Shown here piece after piece: positions 45,803 through 57,634 of a stretch of DNA of 64,000 nt; position 1 is the stretch's first letter; every line of letters begins with the position of its first letter. Under the pieces are notes generated by a model that was not told the origin of the DNA, made no database searches, and was given only the letters and a program-made list of their open reading frames with translations. This DNA comes from Linum tenue (taxonomy: Eukaryota; Streptophyta; Magnoliopsida; Malpighiales; Linaceae), in NCBI GenBank assembly GCA_946122785.1, contig CAMGYJ010000011.1:35862513-35926512 (forward strand). Reading direction: 5' to 3'. The position numbers were made by a program, and so were the translations under genes.

Positions 45803-46478
45803 CAGGGGCGGAGCTAGGAATTAAAGTTCGGGGGGCCGGAGTTAGTTAGTACATAATCGTGAAAATATTTATAAAAAAATTATAACGACAAAACATTAGT
45901 TAAAATAATCAAAATAGAATTAATTTAAAGTATTCTAGTATGCGATGTTCAAAATAAATTATTATACTATAAAAAAATGATCATGCACTTTAACATGTAA
46001 TTTTTTCAATATTATTATACCTTGAATATGAATTTATGATTATATTAGTGTTTGTATGAATTATTATTTAATTACATATCCAAGACACATCCATGAAATA
46101 TTAATGTAAAAGTTCAATAACTTGACTGACATTATTTGAAATCATAGGATCTATAAGACTAAGCAGGGAAATTGAAGAATAGGAAAATGGTAGAATTAAA
46201 CTAAAAATAAAATAAATAAATAAGTTAAAATCATAAAAAAGCAGCTGCCTACAAGGTTCGAACGTGGTACCTGTTGGTAGCAATTTGACTATAAATCTGG
46301 CAGACTATAAGCAGATTATGTATTCAATGTCTCACTCGGGTTTTAATTACATTTAACGTTGATTTTATACGTAGTTCTAGAAAGTTCCTAGGATTTTATA
46401 CGTAAGTTTCGAAATTCTCGGGGGGGGGGGGGGGGGGGGGGGCGAGGCCCCCCGAGAGCCTACATAGCTCCGCCCCTG
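45803..46478. mobile_element. Non-autonomous hAT element, TSD GACATACT
   Basis: The ends are CAGGGGCGGAGCTAGG... and ...CATAGCTCCGCCCCTG. The flanking 8-mers GACATACT are at 45795-45802 and 46479-46486. This end sequence belongs to a very common plant hAT family. The interior is AT-rich, with no transposase, and holds an uninterrupted run of over twenty G at about 46420-46442 next to the right end. Confidence 0.9.
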
Positions 46479-46486
46479 GACATACT

Positions 46487-46876
46487 GTTCCTTTCATTAA
46501 CCGAAAAAAGGCAGAGAGACAAAAATATGAATAGAACATCGGCTCTCCTATTGCTCGATTAATCCAGAAATAAGGGAAAACACAAATCTGAGCCTCCAAT
46601 TACAGAATCCATGACATACTACCTAGAACGCCATAGGGGATTAAAACGACCCAATGAATTTCCTACAACCACAAACAAACAGCTCTCGAATTACCTGTAT
46701 GCCTTTTGATTAGGTGGGTAAAGTCGCTCCGCACCTCTAGAAACTTGGTTGTGACGATTCCAAAAGGGACAACGAAGAGCGAGGGGGACAACGCAGAGGG
46801 AGGGCGAATATCTTCTTCGTGACTTGGGGTCGTCTGTTACTGTTCGTGACTTGGAATCAGACTCCTGATTGGAAGA
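46487..46876. other. Spacer between two hAT elements
   Basis: No feature recognised. The minus-strand frame 46691-47263 is Ser/Pro-rich and overlaps the plus-strand frame below; I treat it as a shadow. Confidence 0.4.
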
Positions 46877-47323
46877 GTGAGAAAAGGCAGTGAGCAAGAG
46901 ATTGGGACTGAGAAGGAAGTGAGTGAACGGTTGGTGAAGATGCAGAAAAAACTGGATTACAAGAGGGATAAGTTGCCTAGACCAATTGTCGATTCTCTGG
47001 GGCTGTCGGCAAATCGAGAAGAAGATGTAGCTGGGGAAGATGAATCTGTGCCATTGATGTTCAGGAAAAAACCTAGATTTAGAAGCTCGTTGGTAAATCC
47101 CAGGGGCACTCAAAAGGGATTCTCGGGTTTGGTAAGAGGAAAGGGCCTCAATGGTACATCGCGAACGAAGCAGGGGCAGCGGGGAAGAAGCTGGGGCAAC
47201 GGAGGAAGAATCGGGGCAGAGGAGAAGCGACGCGATGGGGTGAGAAGAAGAATCGAGATGCAACGAGAGGGTGAACGAGACAGGGTGGGTAGAAATATTT
47301 TAATTTTAATTTTATTTTATTAG
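46877..47323 (+). CDS. Unrecognised basic ORF, possibly an exon fragment
   Basis: 148 codons with a charged, exon-like composition: QKKLDYKRDKLPRPIVDSLG, then ANREEDVAGEDESVPLMF, then an Arg/Gly-rich tail. No ATG context, promoter or poly(A) site is convincing, and the frame ends in an AT-rich stretch just before the hAT at 47350. It may be part of a decayed or captured gene. I do not recognise the family. Confidence 0.3.
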   Translation: MRKGSEQEIGTEKEVSERLVKMQKKLDYKRDKLPRPIVDSLGLSANREEDVAGEDESVPLMFRKKPRFRSSLVNPRGTQKGFSGLVRGKGLNGTSRTKQGQRGRSWGNGGRIGAEEKRRDGVRRRIEMQREGERDRVGRNILILILFY

Positions 47324-47349
47324 ATTTTGGGTAAGTTTACCCTTATACC

Positions 47350-50300
47350 TAGGGCTGGGAATCTAGACCAAACCGTATGACAAACTGCGGTTTAGACCGT
47401 ACCGTACGGTTTGGTCCGGACCATTAGACCATTAATACAATTTGGTCTGGTCCATGGTTTGCCTCTTTTGCTTGCGGTCTGGAACAGTTTGGTCTGGACT
47501 AGACCGTGGTAAACCATCCAGATCGTGACCAAATTTATGTCTGGGCGAAGCCCAACTCGCCTGCTCCAAGCCTCCAAATTCCAATGGGCCAAGCCTAATT
47601 TTATTCTCCCCAAGTCCCTACTCGCAGCCCGCAGCAGGTCACACTTTGCAGCCCTGACTCCATCAGCCGACGTTTCCAATCGCCACTGCCCACTGAAGAC
47701 TGAACTCCATCTCATTGACAGCTCGCCTTCCGCCGCCGAAAAACCTAGCTATTCCCAGCAGCTCCGTCGCACGTTTTACCCCATCAAAATCCACCATCTC
47801 CATCGACCTCCGCCATTGACCATCCCACGATGCGAGTACGCAGCCCTAGCTGAGCTCTTTCGACATTTCGGCTGCTGCTTCCCATTGTCGTCGAGAGAGT
47901 TTGCAAGAGAGAGGTGAGAAGGAAACCTCGACCTGCTGCTACTCGTTGTCGCCATCGCCATCAACCGTCGACCTCCGCCATCAACCTCAACCTCCACCTC
48001 CCTTCCATTGACTTCGCCATTGCAGACTGGCCGCTGCAACCTAGAATGGTAATAATGGTCGAATGTCTTCCATTCCCCTATGTTTGTTCTTCCATTCCCC
48101 AATTTTAGTTTAGTGTTGGTTGTGAGGTGTTTCCAATGTAATCATAGCTAGAAGAGTAGAAGTAGTTCAACTTCAAACTGTTACTAAATGGCCAGAATGC
48201 TAAATCTGTCTCTGTCTATTATTCAGGCTAGCAAAAGAGCTCGTTACGAAGTTAGCTCTGGAATTGATGCAGAATTAGCAGCTATACCGCCTCCTCCAGC
48301 TCTGCGGTAGCAAGGGAAGCAACCAGTACTTGCTCCAGCAGCCCCAGCAGCAGCTCTAGCAGTCCCAGCAGTAGCTCTAGCAGCCCCAACAGCTCCAACA
48401 GCTTCTACTACGATCTTTCAAGATGCCGAAAACATCCGTATATGGGGAAAATTGAGGTCGAAAATAAGGAAGGGGTACAAGAGGTATATTGAAAATGGCC
48501 AGAAGAAAGCAAACTGTCTCATTTATGGTCAAGCATTTGCTACTGATCCATCAAGTCATGGTACGTCTAATCTTGGTACCCATTATGAGAAATGCAAGAA
48601 GAAATTGGAAGAGTTAAGTCAATCAAGAGGTCAATTGAACTTAACTTGTCAACAATCAATTGATGGCCAAGGAACTCTTTCTACTTGGAAGTTCGATCAA
48701 AATTGGATTAGAAGTGGTTTGGTTGAAATGATAAACTTGGATGAATTACCTTTTAGATGTGTTGAGAAGGAAGGGTTTAAAAGGTTATTGGCACGTGCAT
48801 GTCCCATGTTAAAGATATCTTGTAGGAAAACAATTAGAGAAGATTGTTTTAGATTATTTCTGGAGGGGAGGGATAAATTGAAAGACTACTTCAAAATCAA
48901 GTGTGACGAAAGGGTGATGATTGGACTTCAAACCAAAACTACAACTACATGTGCATCACTGCTCACTTTATTGGTGATGATTGGAAGTTGCATAAGAAGA
49001 TCATCAATTTTTCTAAGATTACAAGTCACAAGGGGAAAGATGTTGGGGAAGCCATTGCATGTTGTTTAGAGGGTTGGGGTTTGAAGAGCATCTTTTCTGT
49101 TACAGTTGACAATGCTACTGCAATCACTTATTTGAAGAACAAGCTTGATGGGTGGGGTACTAGTGTTATAGGTGGCAAGTACCTCCACATGCGATGTTTT
49201 GCTCATATTACTAATTTGATTGTCTCTGATGGTTTGGAAGATATGGCCATGTCTGTTAGGAGAGTGAGAGATGCAGTAAGATGGGTTCGGTATTCACTTT
49301 TCTAGATTTTCAAAATTTAAAGAATGTGTGGCTTTCAATGGCATTGAAATGAAGATGATGTTGTGTTTAGATGGCTAACTAGATGGAATTCGACATTTTT
49401 CATGTTAGAAGCTGCTATTCCTTATGAAGATGCTTTTAATGCTCTTGTGAGGAAAGATAAGGATTATGTACCTGACTTGAAGGCCAAGAAGTTCAAACAT
49501 GAAGAAATTGGGATCCCACAACATTCTGATTGGAAATGTGCTAGGATTCTGTTGAGATATCTGAAGTTTTTTCATGATTTGACACTACTTGCATCTTCTG
49601 CTTCCCATACAAGATCTCATCAGTTCTTGAAGGCAATTGGTGATGTATTCTACCACATTGGTAGAATGAGTGCTAGTGATGATGTTGATGTGGCTAGGAT
49701 GGGAAAGAAAATGAAGGAGAAGTTTGATAAGTATTGGTATGAGAGCGAGGGGGAGAACCTTAGATTGAATAGGTTGGTTTACATAGCTGTTGTACTTGAT
49801 CCGAGGTTCAAGATGAGCTATCCACAACATGTTTTGCAGAAGTTGTATGGGGAGGTAAGAGGGAAGGAATTGAGAAAATAATTGGATGCTGAGCTTACTT
49901 TGTTGTTTTGAGTATTATGAAAGAAGGGCGACCTCCTCCTACACCACCACCTACACAAACACAAAGTCATGTTGGTGAGGCTTCTAGTTCTAGTCATATG
50001 GACCCACTATATGAAGATTGTGAAGATAATTATTCTGGATTTGATTCGGATTTCATACATCCTACACTTTGTCAATTCAAATCTGAGCTTGAGATGTATC
50101 TATCTCATCCTTGTGAAGGTGAAGCTGGAGGAACACAACTTGAGTTTGATGTATTGCAGTGATGGATGACCCATCATTTGAGGTATCCTATCTTGGCCGA
50201 GATGGCTAAGGATGTCTTTGCTGTCCCGATGTCTACAGTGCCTTATGAGTCTGCTTTTAGTACTGGTGGAAGAATTTTAGATGACTTTAGGAGTTCATTA

Positions 50301-51004
50301 CACCCTAAGATTGTTGAAGCACTAATATGTGGTGAGGATTGGCTTAGATCTGGTTCCCTCCAACCTTTGGATGATGAGGAAGATGATTATGAGGATGATG
50401 AAGCTTTAGTCAATGGTAATGTTTATTAATATAGTTTTTTGTTGTTCTATTGTCAAATATCAATTCTGAGTTTTGGATTTGCTAACTATTTATTTGGTTT
50501 TTTTCTTCCTTTGTTTAGTTTATAATGTCCTTATGGTGGAGCAGAAACTTGAGAGCGGCATACCCCAAGATTCTAGCATAAGCAAAGAGAATTGAGGAAG
50601 TGATGATGTTGTCTCGACTTCGAACGTGTGAAGGACAAAAAGAGATTGGTGTTTGAATTTGCACTTTATAGTTTGTTGAACTTATTAGTATTGAACTATG
50701 GATGTTGTTGATTCTTAATCTCATGTTATGTTGGATTGTAGACTTGAAATTGTTGGTGTTATGTTGACTTTTGAACTTTGTCGGATTAGATGTCAATGTG
50801 TTTTTTATTTTAGTCACTAGCTAATATTTAACATTGGATAATACAGGTTTTGTTGAACATGGTTTACTCGGTCCAGACCGTATCGGACCGCACCGTACAT
50901 GAGTGGTCTGGTCTGGACCGTATAGGTTATGGTCTGGCCTATGGTCTCTGTTATACCCTCGCAATCCGCAGACCCAGTCCAGACCGCACTGTTTCCCAAT
51001 CCTA
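47350..51004 (+). mobile_element. Former autonomous hAT element, TSD CTTATACC
   Basis: The left end is TAGGGCTGGGAATCTAGACC and the right end, complemented, is TAGGATTGGGAAACAGTGCG. The 8-mer CTTATACC flanks at 47342-47349 and 51005-51012. 'ggtctggac' / 'gtccagacc' words cluster at both ends. It carries a full-length but decayed transposase (48230-50429). CpG-rich text at 47560-48050 before the transposase looks like leader/promoter, with Pro/His-rich chance frames. Confidence 0.9.
48230..50429 (+). pseudogene. hAT transposase (zf-BED / RICESLEEPER type), decayed
   Basis: Domains in order: an Ala/Pro-rich N-terminus after a splice acceptor near 48228; a BED finger around 48490-48600 (NGQKKANC...SSHGTSNLGTHYEKC) in which the second Cys of the CxxC pair is now Tyr; the RNase-H-like core (HFIGDDWKLHKKI, SVTVDNATA, MRCFAHITNLIV, TRWNSTFFML); and the C-terminal dimerisation domain (YPILAEMAKDVFAVPMSTVP, then SAFSTGGRILDD). 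Breaks: TAG at 48308, a frame change near 48930, a stop near 49303, TAA at 49879 with a frame change, and TGA at 50160. RICESLEEPER-like proteins transpose hAT elements or serve as domesticated regulators; this copy can do neither. Confidence 0.9.
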
Positions 51005-51012
51005 CTTATACC

Positions 51013-52400
51013 CTTGTTGTTACAGTAACAACATAGTGGGTGTTGTTATTCTATCCGGCAATATAGTTATGCTGCTTACAGCATAAGCTGTGAGTATATA
51101 CTCACACGGCCGATTGGAGGTCCTTGAGGGCAAGCCACAATTCTGCCAAGAAAACCTAGCCCACTCAAATTCAAACACTAAAAAAAATTCAAAAAATCCC
51201 ACCTTTTATTTAGTTTCCTTTTTCTCTCTCCATCATTACGTTGGTTTCCTTTCTCTCCCCTCTCCAAAAGATTTTCCTTTCCTCTCCAAATAACACAAAA
51301 AAATCTCTCCGTCGAGAGTTGCGATGAAGATGACGACGGCGACGAGGGATGCAAGGAAAAAGGCGATGACGTGAGGAATATCCAAAATCACATAAACTAA
51401 TATCCGACCACATAAACTAATATCTGAAATCACAAACTGACTGATATCATACCTACCATGACAAAAAAAAACTTCATTTCTGGATGATTTCCTCGGTGTT
51501 GTCTTCATCCTCCGACTCTAAAAACATCTCTCCAAAATCCCCAAACTTTGAAGACACCCACCGCCCAAAATCACCTCAAACCAATCCATGTGAAAGCCAC
51601 ACCCCTTGTCACCCTCATATTCATACATCAGAGATCGGAAGAATCTCCTTGGTGGGTTTACACCCTTAACTGCAATACCATAAGGTTTACATGTGAATAG
51701 TTACAAACTAATATCCATCGCATACAATATAAGTTCATAAAAAACAAACATCCATACTAACATCCATCCACCTCAGAAATAATATTCACCCTTAATTGAA
51801 TAAATATCCATGACACCCTGACTAATATCCTACCATATAAACTAATATTCGAAATCACAAACGGACTAATATGTGGGTCTGGAAGACACTCACTCTCTTA
51901 CTATTATTGTTTCATGGGCCTTCGGCCCACGGGCCCTCGGCGGGCAGCCCTAACTAAGGTTGCAAGCCTTATGTGTTAGGACTTGATAGTGTGTTTAGTT
52001 TTGATGGAAGATACGATATCCATTACTTCACAAACTAATATCAATCGCATAAATATCATTATATCCTATCATCACATACTAATATCAGTTCATAAAAAAA
52101 CAAATGTCCATACTGCCCAGACTAATATCCAACTACATAAACTAACAACCTTTCAATCCAAAACTAATATCAATCTATCACTAACCATCACTTCTCCTTT
52201 TTCTTTCCCCAAATTCATAAACTTTCTCTCCCCTTCTTCTCTAAAAATCCCGCCCAAATTTTTGGTGAACCCGCAACCACTCCTTTTTCTGGGCATGTAA
52301 GTATTTACTCACAAAAAACCTTGTGAGTAGTTTAACTTTTTCGCTATCCGGCCCCGGTAGAGTCGGGGGACCAGCTGCCGCCGGAATCCGTCGACGGTAG
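51013..52400. repeat. Region with about eleven ACTAATATC words
   Basis: Between 51390 and 52170, 'cataaactaatatcc', 'gactaatatcc' and similar words recur on the plus strand at irregular distances, often next to 'ccacataaac', 'aaatcacaaac' or 'gttcataaaaaac'. A GC-rich palindrome ('gggccttcggccc' type) is at 51914-51945. There is no matching opposite end and no coding pattern; the region could be the inside of an unrecognised transposon that also holds the MED26 fragment. Confidence 0.5.
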
Positions 52401-53089
52401 CCTGAAACAGAGGAGGAAGAAGAAGAAGAGAAGGTAGATGTAGAAGAAGAAGGAGGAGAGGATGTAGATCCATACGACCTATTGTTGGATGATGAACAGA
52501 GGAGAGTTTTGGAAATCAAACAGCAGCTCGAAGATCCTGACCAGGTCAATAATGGAATTCTAGTTTGTTTATTAGTAGATAATTATACATACATCAGCTT
52601 GTTCTTTAATTTTTCCTGTGTGTTGGTTTATTTAAACAGACTAAAGATTCTTTGGTTGACTTGCTGCAAACTCTGGAAGACATGGACATTAAATTCAAAG
52701 CATTGAAGGTGTGCTGATGGAAGTCCGAAACTTCTTCTCATTCATTAGTTTTTTTTCTCTGCTTTCTTTTATGGTTGTTTGGAAGCTGGGAAAGTTTGAT
52801 TTTGTTTTCCTGACAAATTTACAGGAGACTGGTATTGGAAGGTATGTGAACCAACTGAGGAAGCATTCGTCAAATGATGTCAAGAGATTGGTGAAGCTGC
52901 TAGTAGGGTATTATACCTTGTAGAAAGTAATCAATCATATTGTTCCAGAAAGCAAAGTTTCCTTTTTTATTTCTTTCTTATGTATCTTCTTTATGGGAGA
53001 GTGTTTGGTTTGCAGGAAATGGAAGGAAATTGCGGAAGAATGGGTGAGGTTGAATCAACAAGGAGAGCATGCTTCCTCAACTATGATGG
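52401..53089 (+). pseudogene. Fragment of a MED26-like (TFIIS N-domain) gene
   Basis: Four exons join in phase: 52401-52544, 52640-52708, 52825-52907 and 53026-53089. They read a Glu-rich lead-in, DPYDLLLDDEQRRVLEIKQQ, LEDPDQ, DSLVDLLQTLEDMDI, ETGIGRYVNQLRKHSSNDVK, and KWKEIAEEWVRLNQQGEH. This is the LW/TFIIS N-terminal helical bundle as found in plant Mediator subunit 26, which links Mediator to elongation factors. One change at an exon join makes Gly where relatives have Arg (VRKWKEI). No start exon precedes it and no C-terminal exons follow, so it is a partial copy. Confidence 0.7.
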
Positions 53090-55260
53090 GTAAAAACTGA
53101 ATAAACAAGAAACGCAAGTCTTAAACTTTCCCTTCAAAGGAAAATGCTTCTGAAGGCAGATTTGTTCTGCATGGAGTCGGTTCATAGATAATGGGTTTTG
53201 GGCCGGCTTTGCACAAATTCAACCATCGACACATCAGCCTCCCACTGCCAACGTGGACCAATAGGAGTTGGCTGCACCGGTGTCGCATTTTTAATGGCGA
53301 CATCATAGTATTGGCCCATGTATATTGCAGCATGATTTGCCGAAGTAGTACCATTTGGTTGGGTCAACATCAGAGTTGTTGCCGGCCGAATGAGTTTAAC
53401 AATCCTAGGCCTCGATCGAAATGAAACAGCAGTATTCCATAGAAAAGTCCATTAAAGGCAAGAGCTATTGGCCGAATACCTTGCAATATAGAAGTCTATA
53501 AGTGTTTCCACGAGTCCTCGAACCAATCTAAATTCATCTTTGCTAAGTGCTAACCAACCCATTAGGCTTTGGTTGGTGTTTGATTGTTATCTATTATGAC
53601 ATCATTGTAGTGAATTAGGACCATTTGCATGTGAACAATGTCATTTTGAGTTGATGTCAACCGACAGCTAATAGCCCAGAGGGATTGTTGTTATCATACA
53701 ACGTGAATGATATCCCGTTATAAGAAGAACTGATCATAAGTATTACATTAATATATATAAAGCTAAAGTACAGATTACTGTTGCCTAAATAATTTTATTT
53801 TGATACCTGAAATTTAATTAAATTACAACTTAGTAATCATAATGTATAGTTTACATTTTGGTACTCCAAATTTAATCTTAATGTAAAATCATTGAACAAT
53901 CATGTTTTGGCATCTTAATTTTATGAGATTTTCCTACCTACAATTTTTTAAATTTACATATTGGTCCAATATTTAGATTTCACTTGAATCCAATCCACCA
54001 TAACATAAAAGTATAGATTTAGTTTGTACAATACAAGATGTTGTATCACTCAACTGTAAGAGAAGATTTGACCATTTCATATTTGCTCATTACATGAAAC
54101 ATTAAATAAACGATAAAACAGAGACGACTCTCAAATATTGCAACATCAAATTTATAAACTCATTTTGTACATTTACCGGGTACTAAATAAACTTCTACGA
54201 TGAAAAGGGTTGATTGTGTACTGATAGCCAACTAAAAGAATTGGTCAAAACCTTTCCATTATCTACTTCCTCTTCGTTTCATTTTTCACTCGCCTTCCAT
54301 AACCCTTTTTTAATTTCTTTGTTTGCCTTCTTCGTCTAACCCTAATTAGTATACTATTTTTATGTATTCTAATTACAAGTATGAACGGGCATACACGACT
54401 CACTAACAGTCTAGAGAATTAATAATTAAACCATAAACTTTCTCAGCTCAATGTCGAGTCCAATTAAAAATAAATATATATGGTTATTACTTATTAGAAA
54501 TTCGTCATCTTCGAATATGGGATTTGAATGCGTGAAATTTTTCACTCGGGCTAGAATTTTTAACAATTATACATGGAATGTTGGACTAGGTATCTACACA
54601 TATCAAATAAATAGTTTTCATTTCTCGATAAAAAAGAAAATAATTATCATCTTAAATACATCACCATAAAAGGTATTAAGCCTCAACTATGCAAATTATA
54701 GTTTGGTACCTAAACTTAATAGATCTTTAGATTTATAACCTAAATTTGTTTTTTTTTTTGCATATAAGTCCTCAAAATATTGATGGAACATTATATTTTA
54801 GTACCTATAATTTTAGTGTATTATATTTTGGTACCTAAACTTTTGAAGATCTACAAATAGGTCTAATTTGTGTATGTTGAATTAAAACACCATCGAATAA
54901 ATAGGTATTCATACTCAACTCATACACATTAGATTACGTAAGTAAATATCAATACCCTACCAAAAACCCCTTTACAAACTTCAAAACCCATATATATGTC
55001 ACCCATACCCTACCCATGATCAACGAGTCTACTTGGATTTAGCTATATATCATTTACTATCCAAAAATTTCAAAATATTTTAAATTGGATGTTGACCGCC
55101 ATATATCTCCTCAGTCAATATCATAATTTCAAATCAATATTACTAATACAACTGCTAATAAAAAATTAATTTTAGACTAATATACTAACAAAACACTATA
55201 AGGGGCCACATAATACATGCACATATGTCAATGTCATCTTCGCCCCGCGACAAGACGCGA
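53090..55260. other. Intergenic; short unidentified minus-strand frame
   Basis: A minus-strand frame at 53182-53370 (GQYYDVAIKNATPVQPTPIG) has coding-like composition but matches nothing I recognise, and it lies next to the MED26 fragment. The rest is AT-rich. 54670-54900 has words such as 'ttttagtacctataat' and 'ttttggtacctaaac', akin to 57110-57210, likely old MULE-type arms. Confidence 0.4.
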
Positions 55261-55585
55261 ATCACAGTTAGGCTTGGCAATTATACCCATACCCATGGGT
55301 TTATAACTATCCAACCCATTTGGGTTGGGTCTGAAATCCAATTAAAGTGTAAATGGATAAAGTTAGATGGGTCAATACCCATACCCATTATGTTGGGTTT
55401 ACTTGGGTTTTACCCATGAACTTGGGTTAAAAAATCCAAACCCAAATAATTAAAAAAAAAAACGAAACTAAAAAAAAAATTAAAGACAATCGAAGACTCA
55501 TCTCATCCATCTTCCTCTCGCACAGTCGACGACTCTTCCTCTCTAGTCTCTACCCATCTTCGTCGACGACGAGCCGGCTGAGCCA

Positions 55586-55690
55586 CGACGTCGCCGCCCC
55601 GGCCACCAGCTCGACGTCGCCGCCCCGGCCACCAGCTCGACGTCGCCGCCCCGGCCACCAGCTCGACGTCGCCGCCCCGCCTCCAGCTCG
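55586..55690 (+). repeat. 26-bp minisatellite, about four copies
   Basis: The unit is CGACGTCGCCGCCCCGGCCA plus CCAGCT. Three copies are exact and a fourth is partial. On the minus strand it would encode repeats of a VAGAATSSW-type peptide, which I regard as incidental. Confidence 0.9.
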
Positions 55691-56454
55691 GCTCCGACCA
55701 CTGAATCGCATCGCTGCCCCGATTTCGTCGCCGCCCCGGCCACTGCCGCTAGCTCCGACGTCGCCGCCGCTTCGAGTTCTCCATTCATCGTCCCCCAAAC
55801 CCTTCCCAGGTAATTGACTAATTGGGTTTTGGTAATTGAGATTTAAAGTCCTCTCGTTCCTCTTATCTAGTATATCGTAGTACCTCTGTGAAAAGGGCTT
55901 CCATTCCATGGATTTACAGAGCCCCGCTATAGGATTCCGTTGACTCCCGCTATAGCCGCTCCACCGTTCGCCTTGGTGAGCTTAGCAGCAGCTGTTTCGT
56001 CCACTCTAGCTTTGTGTCAATCGGATTCTCCTTCTCGCTGTCCAAGCCTGGATCTAAGTCCCTGTCCAATCGGATTCTCCTTCTCGCTGCTCTCTCTGAG
56101 GTATGGAGGATTTTTCTGGGCTCTTGTTTAGTTCTGATATGTTCAGCTAGCTACTTTGTTTCTCTGTTTGGTGGACAACTTGTTGAATAGTGATGATTCG
56201 CGAACCGTGTTTGAGCTGGGAGAACCCATTGAACTTTCTGTTTGTGTTACTGAATTTGGTGGTTCTTCTTCCACTCTAGCTTTGTGTCAATCACATTGAA
56301 CACAAATCCATGGCCATAATGTTGTCTTGATACCTTCTGTGTTCATCATGATTCATGAGTTAGCAACGGTCAAATGAGTTGAATGAAGTACAGGGGCCAA
56401 ACAAGAATGAAACCATCAAAAAAGGTGTTCGTTTTCTTCCTTCCTTACTTCGAG

Positions 56455-56879
56455 ATGGCGGCCGGCGTTCTGCTTTGGGTTGTTGGTCCGAAAGAGAATG
56501 CCGTCAGTTCCTCCGCTCTACTCGGTCTCATACCCAGAGCCGGAACTGGCGGCGGCGTCGCTTCCCAGTTGGGAACTAGGCCCAGGGGCGCCGGCGCAGG
56601 CGCTACAAGCCAGAGGCCGAGAATTGCGTCGTCGATGAATTCGAATAGCGGGGTGTCTGCTGTGTACTCGAGCAGCGCCGCCGTTGCTGCGAGCCCGGCA
56701 AGATCTTCGGAAGAGAAGGTCTACGAGGTGGTGCTAAAGCAGGCGGCGCTGGTGAAGGAGCTGCAGAGACGGTCGGCGGAGTAAGAGGCAGTAGCCGGAA
56801 CGATATCGAATTGGGATCTTCTGAACGACGCTTACGATAGGTGCGGCGTGGTCTGCGCCGAGTACGCCAAAACTTTAGG
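56455..56879 (+). pseudogene. PSY: Captured first exon of phytoene synthase
   Basis: From ATG 56455 the frame gives a transit-peptide-like lead (GVLLWVVGPKENAVSS), a Ser/Ala-rich stretch, then the PSY-typical SSEEKVYEVVLKQAALVKEL. It meets TAA at 56782 and continues in the same frame with NWDLLNDAYDRCGVVCAEYA, ending abruptly at KTL where real PSY has its FYLG motif and catalytic helices. PSY joins two geranylgeranyl diphosphates in plastids, the first step to carotenoids; this piece lacks both Asp-rich motifs and is inactive. It sits inside a hAT element with clean ends, so it is a transduplicated copy. Confidence 0.8.
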
Positions 56880-57423
56880 AGCAGCGCCGGCGTGGTCTGC
56901 GGTGTGGGCGTTGACAACGCCGATGGGGCTCGTCGGGCTCCATCACCACCACCGCCGGGCCTCTAGCTCCTTCTCCGAAACCCTGGAGATCCGAATCGAC
57001 CGGCGTCCGAACCCGGATCGGAGGCAGCAAGTTCGTCGAAGCCGCCGCCGACGAAGATATGGAAGCCGGGAATGGAACACGATGGTCGCTGTCGCTGACA
57101 GCCAAAGTTACACTTTAGTACCTAAAGTTTTTAAGAAGATAAAAATAGGTCCAGCATCATATGTGGAAAATTACATTTTAATACATTAAAAATTTCTCTT
57201 TACATTTTAACACCTAATAAAAAAAACATATACAGGCAGGTCCAAAGAGATGGGTACCCAAGCCCAATCCATACCCAAAAATAAAATCCAAACCCAACTC
57301 CACCTACCCAAATCTTACCCAAATCCATATAGAATAAATCCATACCCAACCCATATAAATGGGTATAATTGGGTTTGGGCAAAAATACCCATGGGTGGGT
57401 AAATTGCCATCCCTAATCACAGT

Positions 57424-57560
57424 CTAGTACTAATTAATTAAGAAGTGACGACATGGGTAGTATACCACTTGTAACAATACTTGTTTAAACAATGATGAGC
57501 AATCTTGTACTTCCACCTGTGGTATAGTATTCCCCTCATGATCTTGATTAGGCGAGAGGG
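57424..57560 (-). repeat. Degenerate tandem copy of the last WAT1 exon
   Basis: The text at about 57430-57550 matches, with gaps, the end of the last WAT1 exon at 57613-57735 ('gatgagca(a/g)tcttgt', 'tagtatagtattc', 'ctcatgatctt'). It starts right at the hAT target site. An old local duplication. Confidence 0.7.
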
Positions 57561-57634
57561 ACTATTATGATTAGACAACACAAATGCTCCCTCGTCATAA
57601 GAATACCATATCATAAGAACTACGTACTAACTAA

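Larger units (their letters stand above)
55269..57415. mobile_element. Gene-capturing hAT element, TSD ATCACAGT
   Basis: The ends are TAGGCTTGGCAATTATACCC and, from the right, TAGGGATGGCAATTTACCC. The 8-mer ATCACAGT flanks at 55261-55268 and 57416-57423. 'acccatacccat' / 'atgggtattttt' words fill the subterminal 150 bases on both sides. The GC-rich middle (55500-57070) is foreign: a 26-bp minisatellite, untranslated-like sequence, the first exon of a phytoene synthase gene (56455-56879) and a further Pro/Arg-coding scrap up to 57070. No transposase. Confidence 0.9.
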
